A DNA stretch of 64,000 nt from NCBI RefSeq assembly GCF_009831765.1, contig NZ_WSSB01000001.1, positions 407,829 through 471,828 of the forward strand, read 5' to 3'. This document shows, piece by piece, positions 18,170 through 26,634 of this stretch. Under the pieces are notes generated by a model that saw only the letters and a program-made list of their open reading frames with translations, searched no databases and had not been told where the DNA came from. Made by a program: the position numbers and the translations under genes. This DNA comes from Craterilacuibacter sinensis. GTDB lineage: Bacteria; Pseudomonadota; Gammaproteobacteria; Burkholderiales; Chromobacteriaceae. Positions within the stretch are counted from its first letter, which is position 1. Every line of letters starts with the position of its first letter.

Positions 18170-20234
18170 CTTCGCGGTTTTCCGGCACTTCGTTGTAGGA
18201 CAGCACATTCAGCCCAGGGGCAAACAGGCGGCCGTAGCGCGCCAGGATGGGGCGAATCTGCGGCATCACCAGCAAGATGGGGGCGGTGGCGTGCTGCTTC
18301 ATCTGGTCGCGTATCACCGGCATATTGACCTGCAGCTGCTGCAGCACATTCGGGTCGACCGGGAAACTGTCGAGCGCAGCCTTGCCGCTTTGTTGCGACT
18401 GGGTCAGCGAGGAGAGCAGCATGTTTTCCAGCTCGGGGGTCAGGTTGAAGGCCTTCATTTCGGCATGGGGGCCGAGAATGGCCTGCACGATCTGGCGCCT
18501 GAGGGTGCAGCGCACCTCGGCCGCCAGCAAGATGGGATCCTTGCCGTTTTCCGCGACCTCGGTCAGGGTGGTGGCGACCGGTATGATGTCCTTGAGCGAC
18601 ACGCCTTCGGTCAGCAACTGGCGGAAGACGCGCAATTGCTGGCCCTGGGTCAAGGCTTGCGCCAGTGCCGCCGCCAGCTTGGGGGCCAGCGTCGACAGGC
18701 GCTCGTTCAGCGCCGCCACATCATCCAGCGTAAACAGCTCGCTCATCTGCTCGCGCATCACCTTGTTCAGGTGGGTGGCGATCACGCTCGGGCAGTCGAC
18801 GACCTGATAACCCAGACCCAGCGCATGCGCCTTGTCGCCGTTTTCTATCCAGGTGACCGGCATCAGATAGGCCGGGTCGATGCCGGGGATGCCGTCGAGC
18901 TGGCCATAGACCTGGGGCGAGGGGATGGCCATCAGGCGCTCGGGGTGAACCTCGGCCTCGGCTACAGTATTGCCACCGATAAGGATGGCGTACTGGGTCG
19001 GTTTCAGGCGCAGGTTGTCGCGCAGGGTAATGGCCGGCAGCAGCACGCCCATCGCTTCGCTCAGGGTCTGGCGCACGCCGCGCACCCGCTTGCTTAGCGG
19101 TGCGCCTTGTGCCTGGTCGATCAGCCCGACCAGACGGTAGCCCAGCATGACCGACAGCATGTCGGTATAGGGCAGGGCGTGCCAGTCCAGCGGCGGCTCG
19201 GCATCGCCGGCGAGCGCCTGACGGATTTCGGCGATATCGGCCCTGGCTGGCGGTTCGTGGCGGTTTTTCTGCATGCGCCAGCCGACAAAGGCGAGCAGGG
19301 CGGCAAAGGCGATAAAGGTGGGCCACGGCATGCCGGGGATGATGGCCAGCACGAACATCATGCCGGCGGCGCTAAGCAGTACGGTTGGCGAGGCCAGCAA
19401 CTGGCCGCCGATCTGCTGTTGCATGTCGCCGTCGTCGCTGACACGGGTGACGATAATGGCGGCCGCCGACGACAGCAACAGCGCCGGGATCTGCGCCACC
19501 AGGCCGTCACCGATGGTCATCAGCGCATACTGGCGGAAGGCGTCGGCAAAGCCCATATCGTGCATCAGCGCGCCGATGGCGACCCCGCCCACCATATTGA
19601 TGATCAGGATCAGGATGCCGGCAATGGCATCGCCGCGCACGAACTTGGATGCGCCATCCATGGCGCCGTAGAAGTCGGCCTCGGCCGCCACATCCTTGCG
19701 CCGCTGCTGCGCGCCTTCCTGATTGATCAGGCCGGCATTGAGATCGGCATCGATCGCCATCTGCTTGCCCGGTAACGCATCCAGCGTAAAGCGGGCCGAG
19801 ACTTCCGAGATGCGTTCCGCGCCCTTGGTGATCACGATGAAGTTGATAATCATCAGGATCACGAATACCACCAGACCGACCACGAAGTTGCCGCCTATCA
19901 CCACATGGCCGAAGGCCTCGATCACGCGCCCGGCGGCATCGGTGCCTTCATGGCCGTTGAGCAAGACCACCCGGGTCGAGGCGACGTTCAGCGTCAGCCG
20001 CATCAGCGTCGTCGCCAGAATAATGGTGGGGAACACCGAGAAGTCCAGCGGCCGTCTGGCCGAGACGCTGACCAGAATCACCAGAATGGCCAGCACGATA
20101 TTGAAGGTGAACAGGATGTCCAGCGCCAGCGGCGGCAAGGGCAGGATCACCATGGCGAGGATGGCCAGCAGGAAAATCGGCGCGGCTACCTTCAGGCGGC
20201 TTAACTCGTTGATGATGCGGGTAGGCAGGTTCAT
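18144..20234 (-). CDS. flhA: Flagellar type III export gate protein FlhA (lateral system)
   Basis: Inner-membrane export gate subunit with a large cytosolic domain that docks substrates and chaperones. The 696-residue product has about eight N-terminal helices (to about 310). The FHIPEP signature is visible as TKGAERISEVSARFTLDALPG and KQMAIDADLNAGLI. The C-terminal soluble domain (about 330-690) is complete. The start overlaps the flhB stop (ATGA), and it is last in the leftward fliM-N-P-Q-R-flhB-flhA operon. Confidence 0.96.
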   Translation of the reverse strand: MNLPTRIINELSRLKVAAPIFLLAILAMVILPLPPLALDILFTFNIVLAILVILVSVSARRPLDFSVFPTIILATTLMRLTLNVASTRVVLLNGHEGTDAAGRVIEAFGHVVIGGNFVVGLVVFVILMIINFIVITKGAERISEVSARFTLDALPGKQMAIDADLNAGLINQEGAQQRRKDVAAEADFYGAMDGASKFVRGDAIAGILILIINMVGGVAIGALMHDMGFADAFRQYALMTIGDGLVAQIPALLLSSAAAIIVTRVSDDGDMQQQIGGQLLASPTVLLSAAGMMFVLAIIPGMPWPTFIAFAALLAFVGWRMQKNRHEPPARADIAEIRQALAGDAEPPLDWHALPYTDMLSVMLGYRLVGLIDQAQGAPLSKRVRGVRQTLSEAMGVLLPAITLRDNLRLKPTQYAILIGGNTVAEAEVHPERLMAIPSPQVYGQLDGIPGIDPAYLMPVTWIENGDKAHALGLGYQVVDCPSVIATHLNKVMREQMSELFTLDDVAALNERLSTLAPKLAAALAQALTQGQQLRVFRQLLTEGVSLKDIIPVATTLTEVAENGKDPILLAAEVRCTLRRQIVQAILGPHAEMKAFNLTPELENMLLSSLTQSQQSGKAALDSFPVDPNVLQQLQVNMPVIRDQMKQHATAPILLVMPQIRPILARYGRLFAPGLNVLSYNEVPENREVSLIGTLG

Positions 20235-21373
20235 TTCGGTTCTCGCGGTTCGCTCATTTCGCGTGGTACGGGCAGGCTGTCCGGCAGGACGGGCGCGTTG
20301 CGGCGCTTGCCGCTACGAAAGGCTTTCAGTTGCAGTACATGGTTCAGCACCAGGGCGACGGCACGGTAAAGCGGTGTCGGGATTTGCTGGTTGACCTGGG
20401 TGGTGTGATAACAGGCCCGCGCCAGCGGCGGAATTTCGATCACTTCGATGCCCAGTTCGAGTGCCTGGGCGCGGATATACAGCGCCATTTCATCCATGCC
20501 CTTGGCGATCAGGAACGGGGCCTCGGCACGCGTCTCTTCATACTTGAGCGCGACCGCATAGTGGCTGGGGTTGACGATCACCACATCGGCACCGGGCAGG
20601 CTTTTACGCACGCCACGCTGCGCCATTTGCTGCTGGATCTGGCGGATGCGCTGCTTGATTTCCGGGCGGCCTTCGGTGCTCTTGTATTCGTCCTTGATCT
20701 CCTGCTTGCTCATCTTTTGCTGGCGGGCAAACAGCCAGCTTTGCAGCGGGACATCAATCAGCGCAAAGGCGACAAACAGCAGAATCAGCGACATCAGCGC
20801 ATCGGTAAACACGGCCAGGCTATGGATCAGGGTCGCGTCCAGCGTGGCACCCTTAAGGGCGAAAAAATCATTCATGGCACGATGGGCCACGCTCCACAAT
20901 ACTGCGCCCAGCACCAGCGCCTTGACGATGGATTTGCCGGTTTCGCTGGCGTGCTGGGCCGAGGCGATACGGCCGAAATGGGCCAGCGGGTTCATGCGCT
21001 CCAGCTTGGGGAAGAAATGGGTGGCAGCAAACACCCAGCCGCCGGGCAGCATGGAAAACAGGATAATGGTCAGCGGAATGGCCGCCAGCGGCAGCAACAT
21101 GCCGGCCAGCAGGATAAGCGAGCCGGAAAACAGCAGCGAGAAACTATTGTCCAGTGTGCCGCTGCCGCCCAAAGGGGCAAAAGCCAGCGCAAACAGGCTG
21201 TGAAAATCCGTCAGCCAGCTGGGCATCAGCAAGGCATACAGCTTGAGCGCAGCCAGCAAGCCGATGGCGCTGGCCAGATCGCGCGAGCGCGGTACCTGGC
21301 CTTTTTTGCGTGCCTCGCGCAGTTTATGCGGGGTGGCCTTTTCGCTCTTGTCGCCGCTGGTGCTCTCAGCCAA
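20231..21373 (-). CDS. flhB: Flagellar export switch protein FlhB (lateral system)
   Basis: Export-apparatus protein that switches substrate class after self-cleavage. The 380-residue product has the typical basic start (EKATPHKLREARKKGQVPRSRDL), four helices, and a cytosolic domain with the linker MSKQEIKDEYKSTEGRPEIK. The cleavage motif, normally NPTH, is NPSH here (residues 268-271). The tail after about 350 is basic. The gene overlaps fliR upstream and flhA downstream by a few bases. Confidence 0.95.
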   Translation of the reverse strand: MAESTSGDKSEKATPHKLREARKKGQVPRSRDLASAIGLLAALKLYALLMPSWLTDFHSLFALAFAPLGGSGTLDNSFSLLFSGSLILLAGMLLPLAAIPLTIILFSMLPGGWVFAATHFFPKLERMNPLAHFGRIASAQHASETGKSIVKALVLGAVLWSVAHRAMNDFFALKGATLDATLIHSLAVFTDALMSLILLFVAFALIDVPLQSWLFARQQKMSKQEIKDEYKSTEGRPEIKQRIRQIQQQMAQRGVRKSLPGADVVIVNPSHYAVALKYEETRAEAPFLIAKGMDEMALYIRAQALELGIEVIEIPPLARACYHTTQVNQQIPTPLYRAVALVLNHVLQLKAFRSGKRRNAPVLPDSLPVPREMSEPREPK

Positions 21374-22148
21374 GCGCGCCTCCTGTCAGCATGCGTTCCC
21401 ACAGTCCGAAGATCTGCTGGCACAGACGCACATAGTGGCCGGGCAACAAGGTGGCCACCAGGGTTAGCGTCATCAGTCCGAACAGGGTCACCAGCGGAAA
21501 GCCCAGGGAAAACAGGTTGAGTGCCGGTGCCACGCGGTTGATCAGGCCGAACCCCATTTGCACGACGAAGGTGGCGAAGATGGCCGGCAGCGCCAGCAAC
21601 AGGGCAGCCGACATGGCCCAGCCCACCCCCAGTACCACCTGCAGCATGGCTTGCGGCGGGATGCCGCCGCCAGCGGGCCACAAGGCAAAACTGCGGTAGA
21701 TGACTTCCACCAGCACCAGATGCGCATCCATGGTAAAAAACAGCAGTGCCCCAAACAGATAGAGCAAGGTGGAAAGCACATCGCTGGAGCTGCCATTGCC
21801 CGGATCGTTCAGGGTGGCCATGGACAAGGCCATCTGCGAGGACAGCAAAAAACCCAGCAGCGACAGCACGACCATCACCAGTTGCAGGGACAATCCGAAC
21901 AGCAGGCCGATAATGACCTCGCCCAGCGCGGCGGCGATGCCGGCCAGCGAAAACGGATCGATCGGCGCCATATCGCGCATGGCCGGTGCACTAATCATTG
22001 CCAGCACCAATGCGATGGCGACGCGGGCGCGCATGGGGGTAGCGGTCTCCCCGACAAAGGGGGCGACCGACAAGGTGGCGATGAAGCGGCAGAACGGCCA
22101 CCACAGCATGGGCAGCCATTGCAGCAGTTTGGGAAACAGACCTTCCAT
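21366..22148 (-). CDS. fliR: Flagellar export protein FliR (lateral system)
   Basis: Inner-membrane export gate component. The 260-residue, six-helix protein starts MEGLFPKLLQWLPMLWWPFCRFIA, with AFLSSEMALS-like segments and the family pattern VGFLLSSQMALSMATLNDPG in the middle. It is adjacent to fliQ with no gap (stop and start abut at 22148/22149) and overlaps flhB. Confidence 0.94.
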   Translation of the reverse strand: MEGLFPKLLQWLPMLWWPFCRFIATLSVAPFVGETATPMRARVAIALVLAMISAPAMRDMAPIDPFSLAGIAAALGEVIIGLLFGLSLQLVMVVLSLLGFLLSSQMALSMATLNDPGNGSSSDVLSTLLYLFGALLFFTMDAHLVLVEVIYRSFALWPAGGGIPPQAMLQVVLGVGWAMSAALLLALPAIFATFVVQMGFGLINRVAPALNLFSLGFPLVTLFGLMTLTLVATLLPGHYVRLCQQIFGLWERMLTGGALG

Positions 22149-22421
22149 CTAGCCCACCAGGGTGGCGGCACGATTGAACATATCCACGCAAAAATCCATC
22201 AGGTAGGTCGTGATCCAGTGCCCGGCCAGCGCAATGGTCAGCAAGGTGGCCAAGAGGCGCGGCAGAAAAGACAGGGTTTGCTCGTTGATCTGGGTGGCCG
22301 CCTGAAACAGGCTGACCAGCACGCCGACCAGCAGCGAGGGCAGCACCAGCAGCACCACCAGCGTCACGATGACGGCCAGGCTGTCGTGGACCAGGTCGAC
22401 GGCGATTTCCGGGGTCAGCAT
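22149..22421 (-). CDS. fliQ: Flagellar export protein FliQ (lateral system)
   Basis: A 90-residue protein with two membrane helices (about 14-40 and 52-75). The family signature VGVLVSLFQAATQINEQTLSFLPRLLA lies at about 32-58. It is positioned between fliP and fliR, overlapping the fliP stop. Confidence 0.95.
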   Translation of the reverse strand: MLTPEIAVDLVHDSLAVIVTLVVLLVLPSLLVGVLVSLFQAATQINEQTLSFLPRLLATLLTIALAGHWITTYLMDFCVDMFNRAATLVG

Positions 22422-23170
22422 CAGTAGGCCTGTATGCTGGAAACCAGCGTATTGACCGTCAGCGACCAGCCATCAACCAGCACGAACAGCAAGAGCTTGA
22501 GCGGCAGGGAGATCACCAGCGGCGACAGCATCATCATGCCCATGGCCATCAGCACGCTGGCCACCACCAGATCGATCACCAGAAACGGAATAAACAGCAT
22601 GCAGCCGATCTGGAAGGCGGTTTTCAGTTCGGACAGTAAAAAAGCGGCCAGCTTGACGACAAAAGCGTGTTGCTTGGGCTCGGTGATATGCGCCTCGCCC
22701 GACAGGCGGGCAATTTGCGCCAGCGCCGTCTTGCTGGTTTGCGCCAGCATAAAGCGCGACATCGGCTCTTGCGCGACAGTGAGAGCCTGCTGCATGGTGA
22801 TCTTGTCCTGATCGAACGGCACCATGGCCTTGTCCCAGACTTCAAGGCCGATCGGGCGCATCACCAGCAAAGTCAGGATCAGCGCGACCCCGGTCACGAT
22901 GCGGTTGGGCAGGCCCTGCTGCAGACCCAGTGCCAGACGCAGCAGCGACAGCACGATGACGAAGCGGGTAAAGCTGGTCATCATCAGCACCAGCACCGGC
23001 AACAGGCCAAGCAGGGTCAGCAGAATCAGGATCTGCGTTTTGACCGTAAAGTCGATCTGGGTGCCGGCTGCATTGGCGCTAAGCAAATCCAGCGTGCCGG
23101 CGGCACCTGCGGCCAGCGGCATCAGGGCAAGCGCACCGGCCAGATAGTGCGTACGGGAAAGCGACTTCAT
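22421..23170 (-). CDS. fliP: Flagellar export protein FliP (lateral system)
   Basis: Export gate channel subunit. The 249-residue product has a cleavable-type signal sequence (about 1-23, ALALMPLAAGA). The core motifs are MTSFTRFVIVLSLLRLALGLQQ and PNRIVTGVALILTLLVM, with a C-terminal MGMMMLSPLVISLPLKLLLFVLVDGW. Its start overlaps the fliN stop. No fliO gene lies between fliN and fliP. Confidence 0.96.
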   Translation of the reverse strand: MKSLSRTHYLAGALALMPLAAGAAGTLDLLSANAAGTQIDFTVKTQILILLTLLGLLPVLVLMMTSFTRFVIVLSLLRLALGLQQGLPNRIVTGVALILTLLVMRPIGLEVWDKAMVPFDQDKITMQQALTVAQEPMSRFMLAQTSKTALAQIARLSGEAHITEPKQHAFVVKLAAFLLSELKTAFQIGCMLFIPFLVIDLVVASVLMAMGMMMLSPLVISLPLKLLLFVLVDGWSLTVNTLVSSIQAY

Positions 23171-23535
23171 GAAGAGAGTGCGTCCAGGCCCAGATTGTTC
23201 AGCTCGGTAATGCGCAAACCGTAATTTTCGCCGCAGATCACCACTTCGGCCCGGCCGATCAGGGTGCCGTTGACGCGGATGTCCAGCGCCTCGCCGGCCT
23301 GCTTGTCCAGCTCGATCACCGAGCCGGTATTCACTGCAGCCAGGTCCGCCAGCGAAATCTCTGCTTCACCGACTTCCAGCGTCAGCGTAACCGGAATCCG
23401 CCGCAGCAAGCCGCTCATATCGCGCGGTGCTGCGGAAGCGACGGGGGCTTCGGCGGGTGGCGTATCCAGCCGGTCCAGCAGATTGTCGAGTTCTTCCAGA
23501 TCGTTTTTTTCCATTATGTGGGCTTCATTCTTCAT
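23167..23535 (-). CDS. fliN: Flagellar motor switch protein FliN (lateral system)
   Basis: Cytosolic C-ring protein. The 122-residue product has a short acidic N terminus and the SpoA domain (about 45-118: LLRRIPVTLTLEVGEAEISL, LDKQAGEALDIRVNGTLIGRAEVVICGENYGLRI). The start at 23535 overlaps fliM by 11 bp; a second in-frame ATG at 23514 is possible, and neither has a strong ribosome site, which suggests translational coupling. Confidence 0.93.
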   Translation of the reverse strand: MKNEAHIMEKNDLEELDNLLDRLDTPPAEAPVASAAPRDMSGLLRRIPVTLTLEVGEAEISLADLAAVNTGSVIELDKQAGEALDIRVNGTLIGRAEVVICGENYGLRITELNNLGLDALSS

Positions 23536-24391
23536 CGGTAAAGGAGGTCAGGCACAGCCTGCCTTCGTGTTCGACCACGCTGGCGCGGAACAAACGGCTG
23601 CGTCCGATATGGACATGGGCTGAACCCGGGTGCAGGGCAGGGATAATCTGGCCGACCCGCAAATCAAGGACTTCACCCAGACTCAGACTCTGGGGTTGTA
23701 GCCGGGCTTGCAGGCGCAGCCTGAGGGTCTCGCCGAAATGAGGGCCTTGCGCGCCGGACGCGCTTGCCGGGCGTGGTGCAAGGTGCGTGCTGCTGGCCCG
23801 GAGCAGGCGGTCCAGGCTGTCGCGGTCAAGGCTGAGACGGATTGCCCCGCAAGGGCTGCCATCGTTTTCGCTCAGTTGCAGGATCAGCGCAAAGACCGGC
23901 GTGCTGCCGGGGGCGACAGGCAGGTGCTGGGCGGGGGGCAGCGGAAGCGGGGTATCGCCACAGGACTGGGCAATGAATTCGGGCAGCAAGGGTGCCAGCG
24001 TCGCGCCCAGCATCCGGGCCAGACGAAATTCGGTTTCGGTCTCGGGCTGCTCGGTCTGGGGCGCATCCGTTTGCGCCGTGCGTCCGCCATAGCGGCAGTC
24101 GAGTATGCGCAGCAGCAACGGGCGTTCGATATGCACGCCTATGCTGCTGCTGCCGACCCGGTGCCAGCTCCAGCGCGGGCAGGTGCTGACTTCGCGCGTA
24201 TAGTGCATGCTGTCCAGCACTAAGGCGGCGCGATAGCGCTGGCTCAGTTCGCTTCTGACAAATTCGTGGACCCGGGCTTCAATCAGCGGCATCAGCAGGG
24301 GGAGCTGATGAAAAGGCCGGCCTAATGTGGTGGCGTCCAGTGGCTGGACGCGTGCCGCTTGTTCCGGGCTCAGGATCTTGGCTTTGGGCAT
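23525..24391 (-). CDS. fliM: Diverged flagellar motor switch protein FliM (lateral system)
   Basis: A 288-residue C-ring protein, short and diverged for FliM. The N terminus is MPKAKILSPEQAARVQPLD. The CheY-binding peptide of chemotactic FliM (LSQDEIDALL-like) is not recognisable, and the middle domain is weakly conserved. The C-terminal SpoA part (SLGEVLDLRVGQIIPAL, HVHIGRSRLFRASVVEHEGRLCL) is clear. It heads the leftward export operon. The lack of a CheY site would fit a lateral motor that does not switch; this is inferred. Confidence 0.85.
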   Translation of the reverse strand: MPKAKILSPEQAARVQPLDATTLGRPFHQLPLLMPLIEARVHEFVRSELSQRYRAALVLDSMHYTREVSTCPRWSWHRVGSSSIGVHIERPLLLRILDCRYGGRTAQTDAPQTEQPETETEFRLARMLGATLAPLLPEFIAQSCGDTPLPLPPAQHLPVAPGSTPVFALILQLSENDGSPCGAIRLSLDRDSLDRLLRASSTHLAPRPASASGAQGPHFGETLRLRLQARLQPQSLSLGEVLDLRVGQIIPALHPGSAHVHIGRSRLFRASVVEHEGRLCLTSFTDEE

Positions 24392-24487
24392 GGCTTCTTC
24401 AAGTTGGCAGGAGAGGGCAGTCAGGCTCGCGGGCGCGGACGTGTTGCATGGATGAGCATCTTACTGAATGCAGAGCGGGTAGATGAG

Positions 24488-24521
24488 GTGAAAATTCACG
24501 TAAGGGTCTGTGAAAATTCAC
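24488..24521. promoter_or_regulatory. Twin near-palindromic operators between fliM and fliE operons
   Basis: Two identical copies of GTGAAAATTCAC (24488-24499 and 24510-24521) lie 22 bp apart, about two helical turns. Each has perfect GTGAA/TTCAC arms around AA. They lie in the 230-bp divergent gap that must drive the two main structural operons. The binding protein is unknown. Confidence 0.7.
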
Positions 24522-24621
24522 GCGTATAGAAGATAGAAGTAAGTTTAAACTGCGGCGCAGTAAACCATGCCGTCATAAAGGTGGCATGGCAAACCTTTCT
24601 CTTATGTCTGTAAGGATGCGC

Positions 24622-24957
24622 ATGCTCACCAATCCGGGCTTGATGTTACTCAGCGGGCAGTCCGCTATCTTGCGCGATATGGCGACGCTGGCGCAGCCGG
24701 CCAATATCGCCAGCCAGCCTGAAAGCGCGGCGGATTCGCACAGCTTTTCCGATGCCATGATGGCTGCGCTGCAGAGCGTGGACGCGCAGGGGCGCGAGGC
24801 CTCGGACAAGATGACCGAGGTGGACAGCGGCCGCAGCAATGATCTGGTGGGCGCGATGATACTGAGTCAGGAGGCCGGCCTGTCGTTCTCCATGCTGACC
24901 CAGGTGCGCAACAAAGTCGTCAGTGCGGTGGATGACCTGATCAAGATGCCGGTCTGA
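24622..24957 (+). CDS. fliE: Flagellar hook-basal body protein FliE (lateral system)
   Basis: Rod/MS-ring junction protein exported early in assembly. The 111-residue product has the FliE core (SFSDAMMAALQSVDAQGREASDK, then GAMILSQEAGLSFSMLTQVRNKVVSAVDDLIKM). Start ATG 24622 is chosen because TAAGGA precedes it by 5 bp; upstream in-frame ATGs at 24586 and 24604 lack such a site. It is first in the rightward fliE-F-G-H-I-J operon. Confidence 0.92.
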   Translation: MLTNPGLMLLSGQSAILRDMATLAQPANIASQPESAADSHSFSDAMMAALQSVDAQGREASDKMTEVDSGRSNDLVGAMILSQEAGLSFSMLTQVRNKVVSAVDDLIKMPV

Positions 24958-24975
24958 TTCTTTGTGGAGCCTGCC

Positions 24976-26634
24976 TTGATTTCCCGATTGCGTAACGGTT
25001 TTGAAGCCTGGCGCGCGCGCGCGCCGGCATGGTCCGTATCTGCTTCCTCCTTGCGCTATGCCTTGCCCATGCTGGCGCTGTGCGCGCTGGTGACGCTGGC
25101 GGTGGTGTTCTGGTTGTGGCGCGACGACGCCAGTTATAAGCCGGTGTTTGGCGCCGATGAAAAAATCGCCGCCGCCGACATGATGGCGGTGCTGGACGGC
25201 GAGCAGATTCCCTATCGCCTGCATCCGCAAAGCGGGCAGGTGCTGGTGCCGGATGCGGTGCTGGGGCGCGCGCGTATGGCGCTGGCGTCCAAAGGGGTGG
25301 TGGCACGTCTGCCATCCGGTCTGGAAATCATGGATCAGCAAGACCCGCTCGGGGTCAGCCAGTTTGTGCAGGATGTGCGCTTTCGCCGCGGCCTGGAGGG
25401 CGAACTGGTGCAAAGCATGCTGGCGCTGGATCCGGTCAAGGCTGCGCGTGTCCACCTGTCGCTACCCAAGAGCACCTCTTTTGTCGGAGCCGCCGATAGC
25501 AAGGCTTCGGCCTCTGTGGTGCTGACTCTGAAAAACGGCCAGACCCTGAGCGACGAGCAGGTGGCCGCCGTGATCAAGCTGGTGTCGGGCAGTGTATCGA
25601 CGCTGCCCGAGGGCAGCGTGACCCTGGTCGATCAGGCCGGCAACTTGCTGTCGGCGCGGGTGGATCTGTCCGAAGGCCTGGTGCAGGGCAAGGACAGCGA
25701 GGCGGCGCGCCGCATCAAGGGCGAGGTTGCCGATAATGTGCGCGCCTTGCTGGGTGCCAGTCTGGGCGAAGGCAATTACCGCTTGAGCGTGACCGCCGAT
25801 GTCGACAACGACAGGGTGGAGGAGACGCGCGAGCAGTATGGCGAGGCGCCAAAGGTCACCAACGAGGCTTCGCGCGCGGAAACCTCGGCCAATGCGCCCA
25901 TGGTCGGGATTCCCGGTTCACTGAGCAACCAGCCCATCGATACCAGCGCTTCTGCACCGGCCGGTGAAAAGCTGGGCGCCAGCCGCCAGGCCACCACGCG
26001 CCAGTATGCTTACGACCGCAATATCACCCAGATCAAACGTGCCCGTGGCCAGTTGCGCCGCCTGAATGTGGCGGTGGTGCTGAACCAGCGCGCGGCCCCG
26101 GACGGCAAACGCTGGACGCCGGCACAAATCGCCAATATCGAAGCGGTACTGAAAAACGGCCTGGGTTTTGATACCCGGCGCGGCGATACCTTGCTGGTCA
26201 GCAGTCTGGATTTCCGTCCCGAAGTGCCGGCCGAACCGTTCTGGATGGACCCGGCAGTGTGGTATGAGGGCCTGCGTATGCTGGGCTGGGCCGTGGCAGC
26301 CTTGCTGGCCTATCTGTTGCTGCTGAAACCCGTGCTCGCGCTGTTGCGTCGTCAGGCGTCCCCGCTTGCCGGCAGCGCGCCCGAGCGCGAATTGCCGGCC
26401 GAGATGCCGGCCGCGCTGGGAGTGACGCCGGATGGGCAGGGTGCGGCACTGGCACCGGCGTCTGGGCGGGTAGGGGCGGTCGTGCCCCTGCTGGAAAACT
26501 ATGATCTGCCACCGGCGGGCTCGTCAGTCGATGTACTGGTCGACCATCTGAAGGATCTGGCGGCCAAGGAGCCGGAGCGGGTGGCCGAGGTGGTGAAACA
26601 ATGGGTGCAGAAAAGTGGACAACAGCAGTCTTAA
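24976..26634 (+). CDS. fliF: Flagellar MS-ring protein FliF (lateral system)
   Basis: Membrane ring protein that anchors the motor. The product (about 552 residues) has an N-terminal helix (LPMLALCALVTLAVVFWLW), ring-building domains with EIMDQQDPLGVSQFVQDV and LVQSMLALDPVKAARVHLSLP, and a C-terminal helix (MLGWAVAALLAYLLLL, about 430). The FliG-binding tail follows. TTG 24976 is preferred because GTGGAG (24964-24969) is well placed as its ribosome site; GTG 24964 is the alternative start. Confidence 0.93.
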   Translation: MISRLRNGFEAWRARAPAWSVSASSLRYALPMLALCALVTLAVVFWLWRDDASYKPVFGADEKIAAADMMAVLDGEQIPYRLHPQSGQVLVPDAVLGRARMALASKGVVARLPSGLEIMDQQDPLGVSQFVQDVRFRRGLEGELVQSMLALDPVKAARVHLSLPKSTSFVGAADSKASASVVLTLKNGQTLSDEQVAAVIKLVSGSVSTLPEGSVTLVDQAGNLLSARVDLSEGLVQGKDSEAARRIKGEVADNVRALLGASLGEGNYRLSVTADVDNDRVEETREQYGEAPKVTNEASRAETSANAPMVGIPGSLSNQPIDTSASAPAGEKLGASRQATTRQYAYDRNITQIKRARGQLRRLNVAVVLNQRAAPDGKRWTPAQIANIEAVLKNGLGFDTRRGDTLLVSSLDFRPEVPAEPFWMDPAVWYEGLRMLGWAVAALLAYLLLLKPVLALLRRQASPLAGSAPERELPAEMPAALGVTPDGQGAALAPASGRVGAVVPLLENYDLPPAGSSVDVLVDHLKDLAAKEPERVAEVVKQWVQKSGQQQS

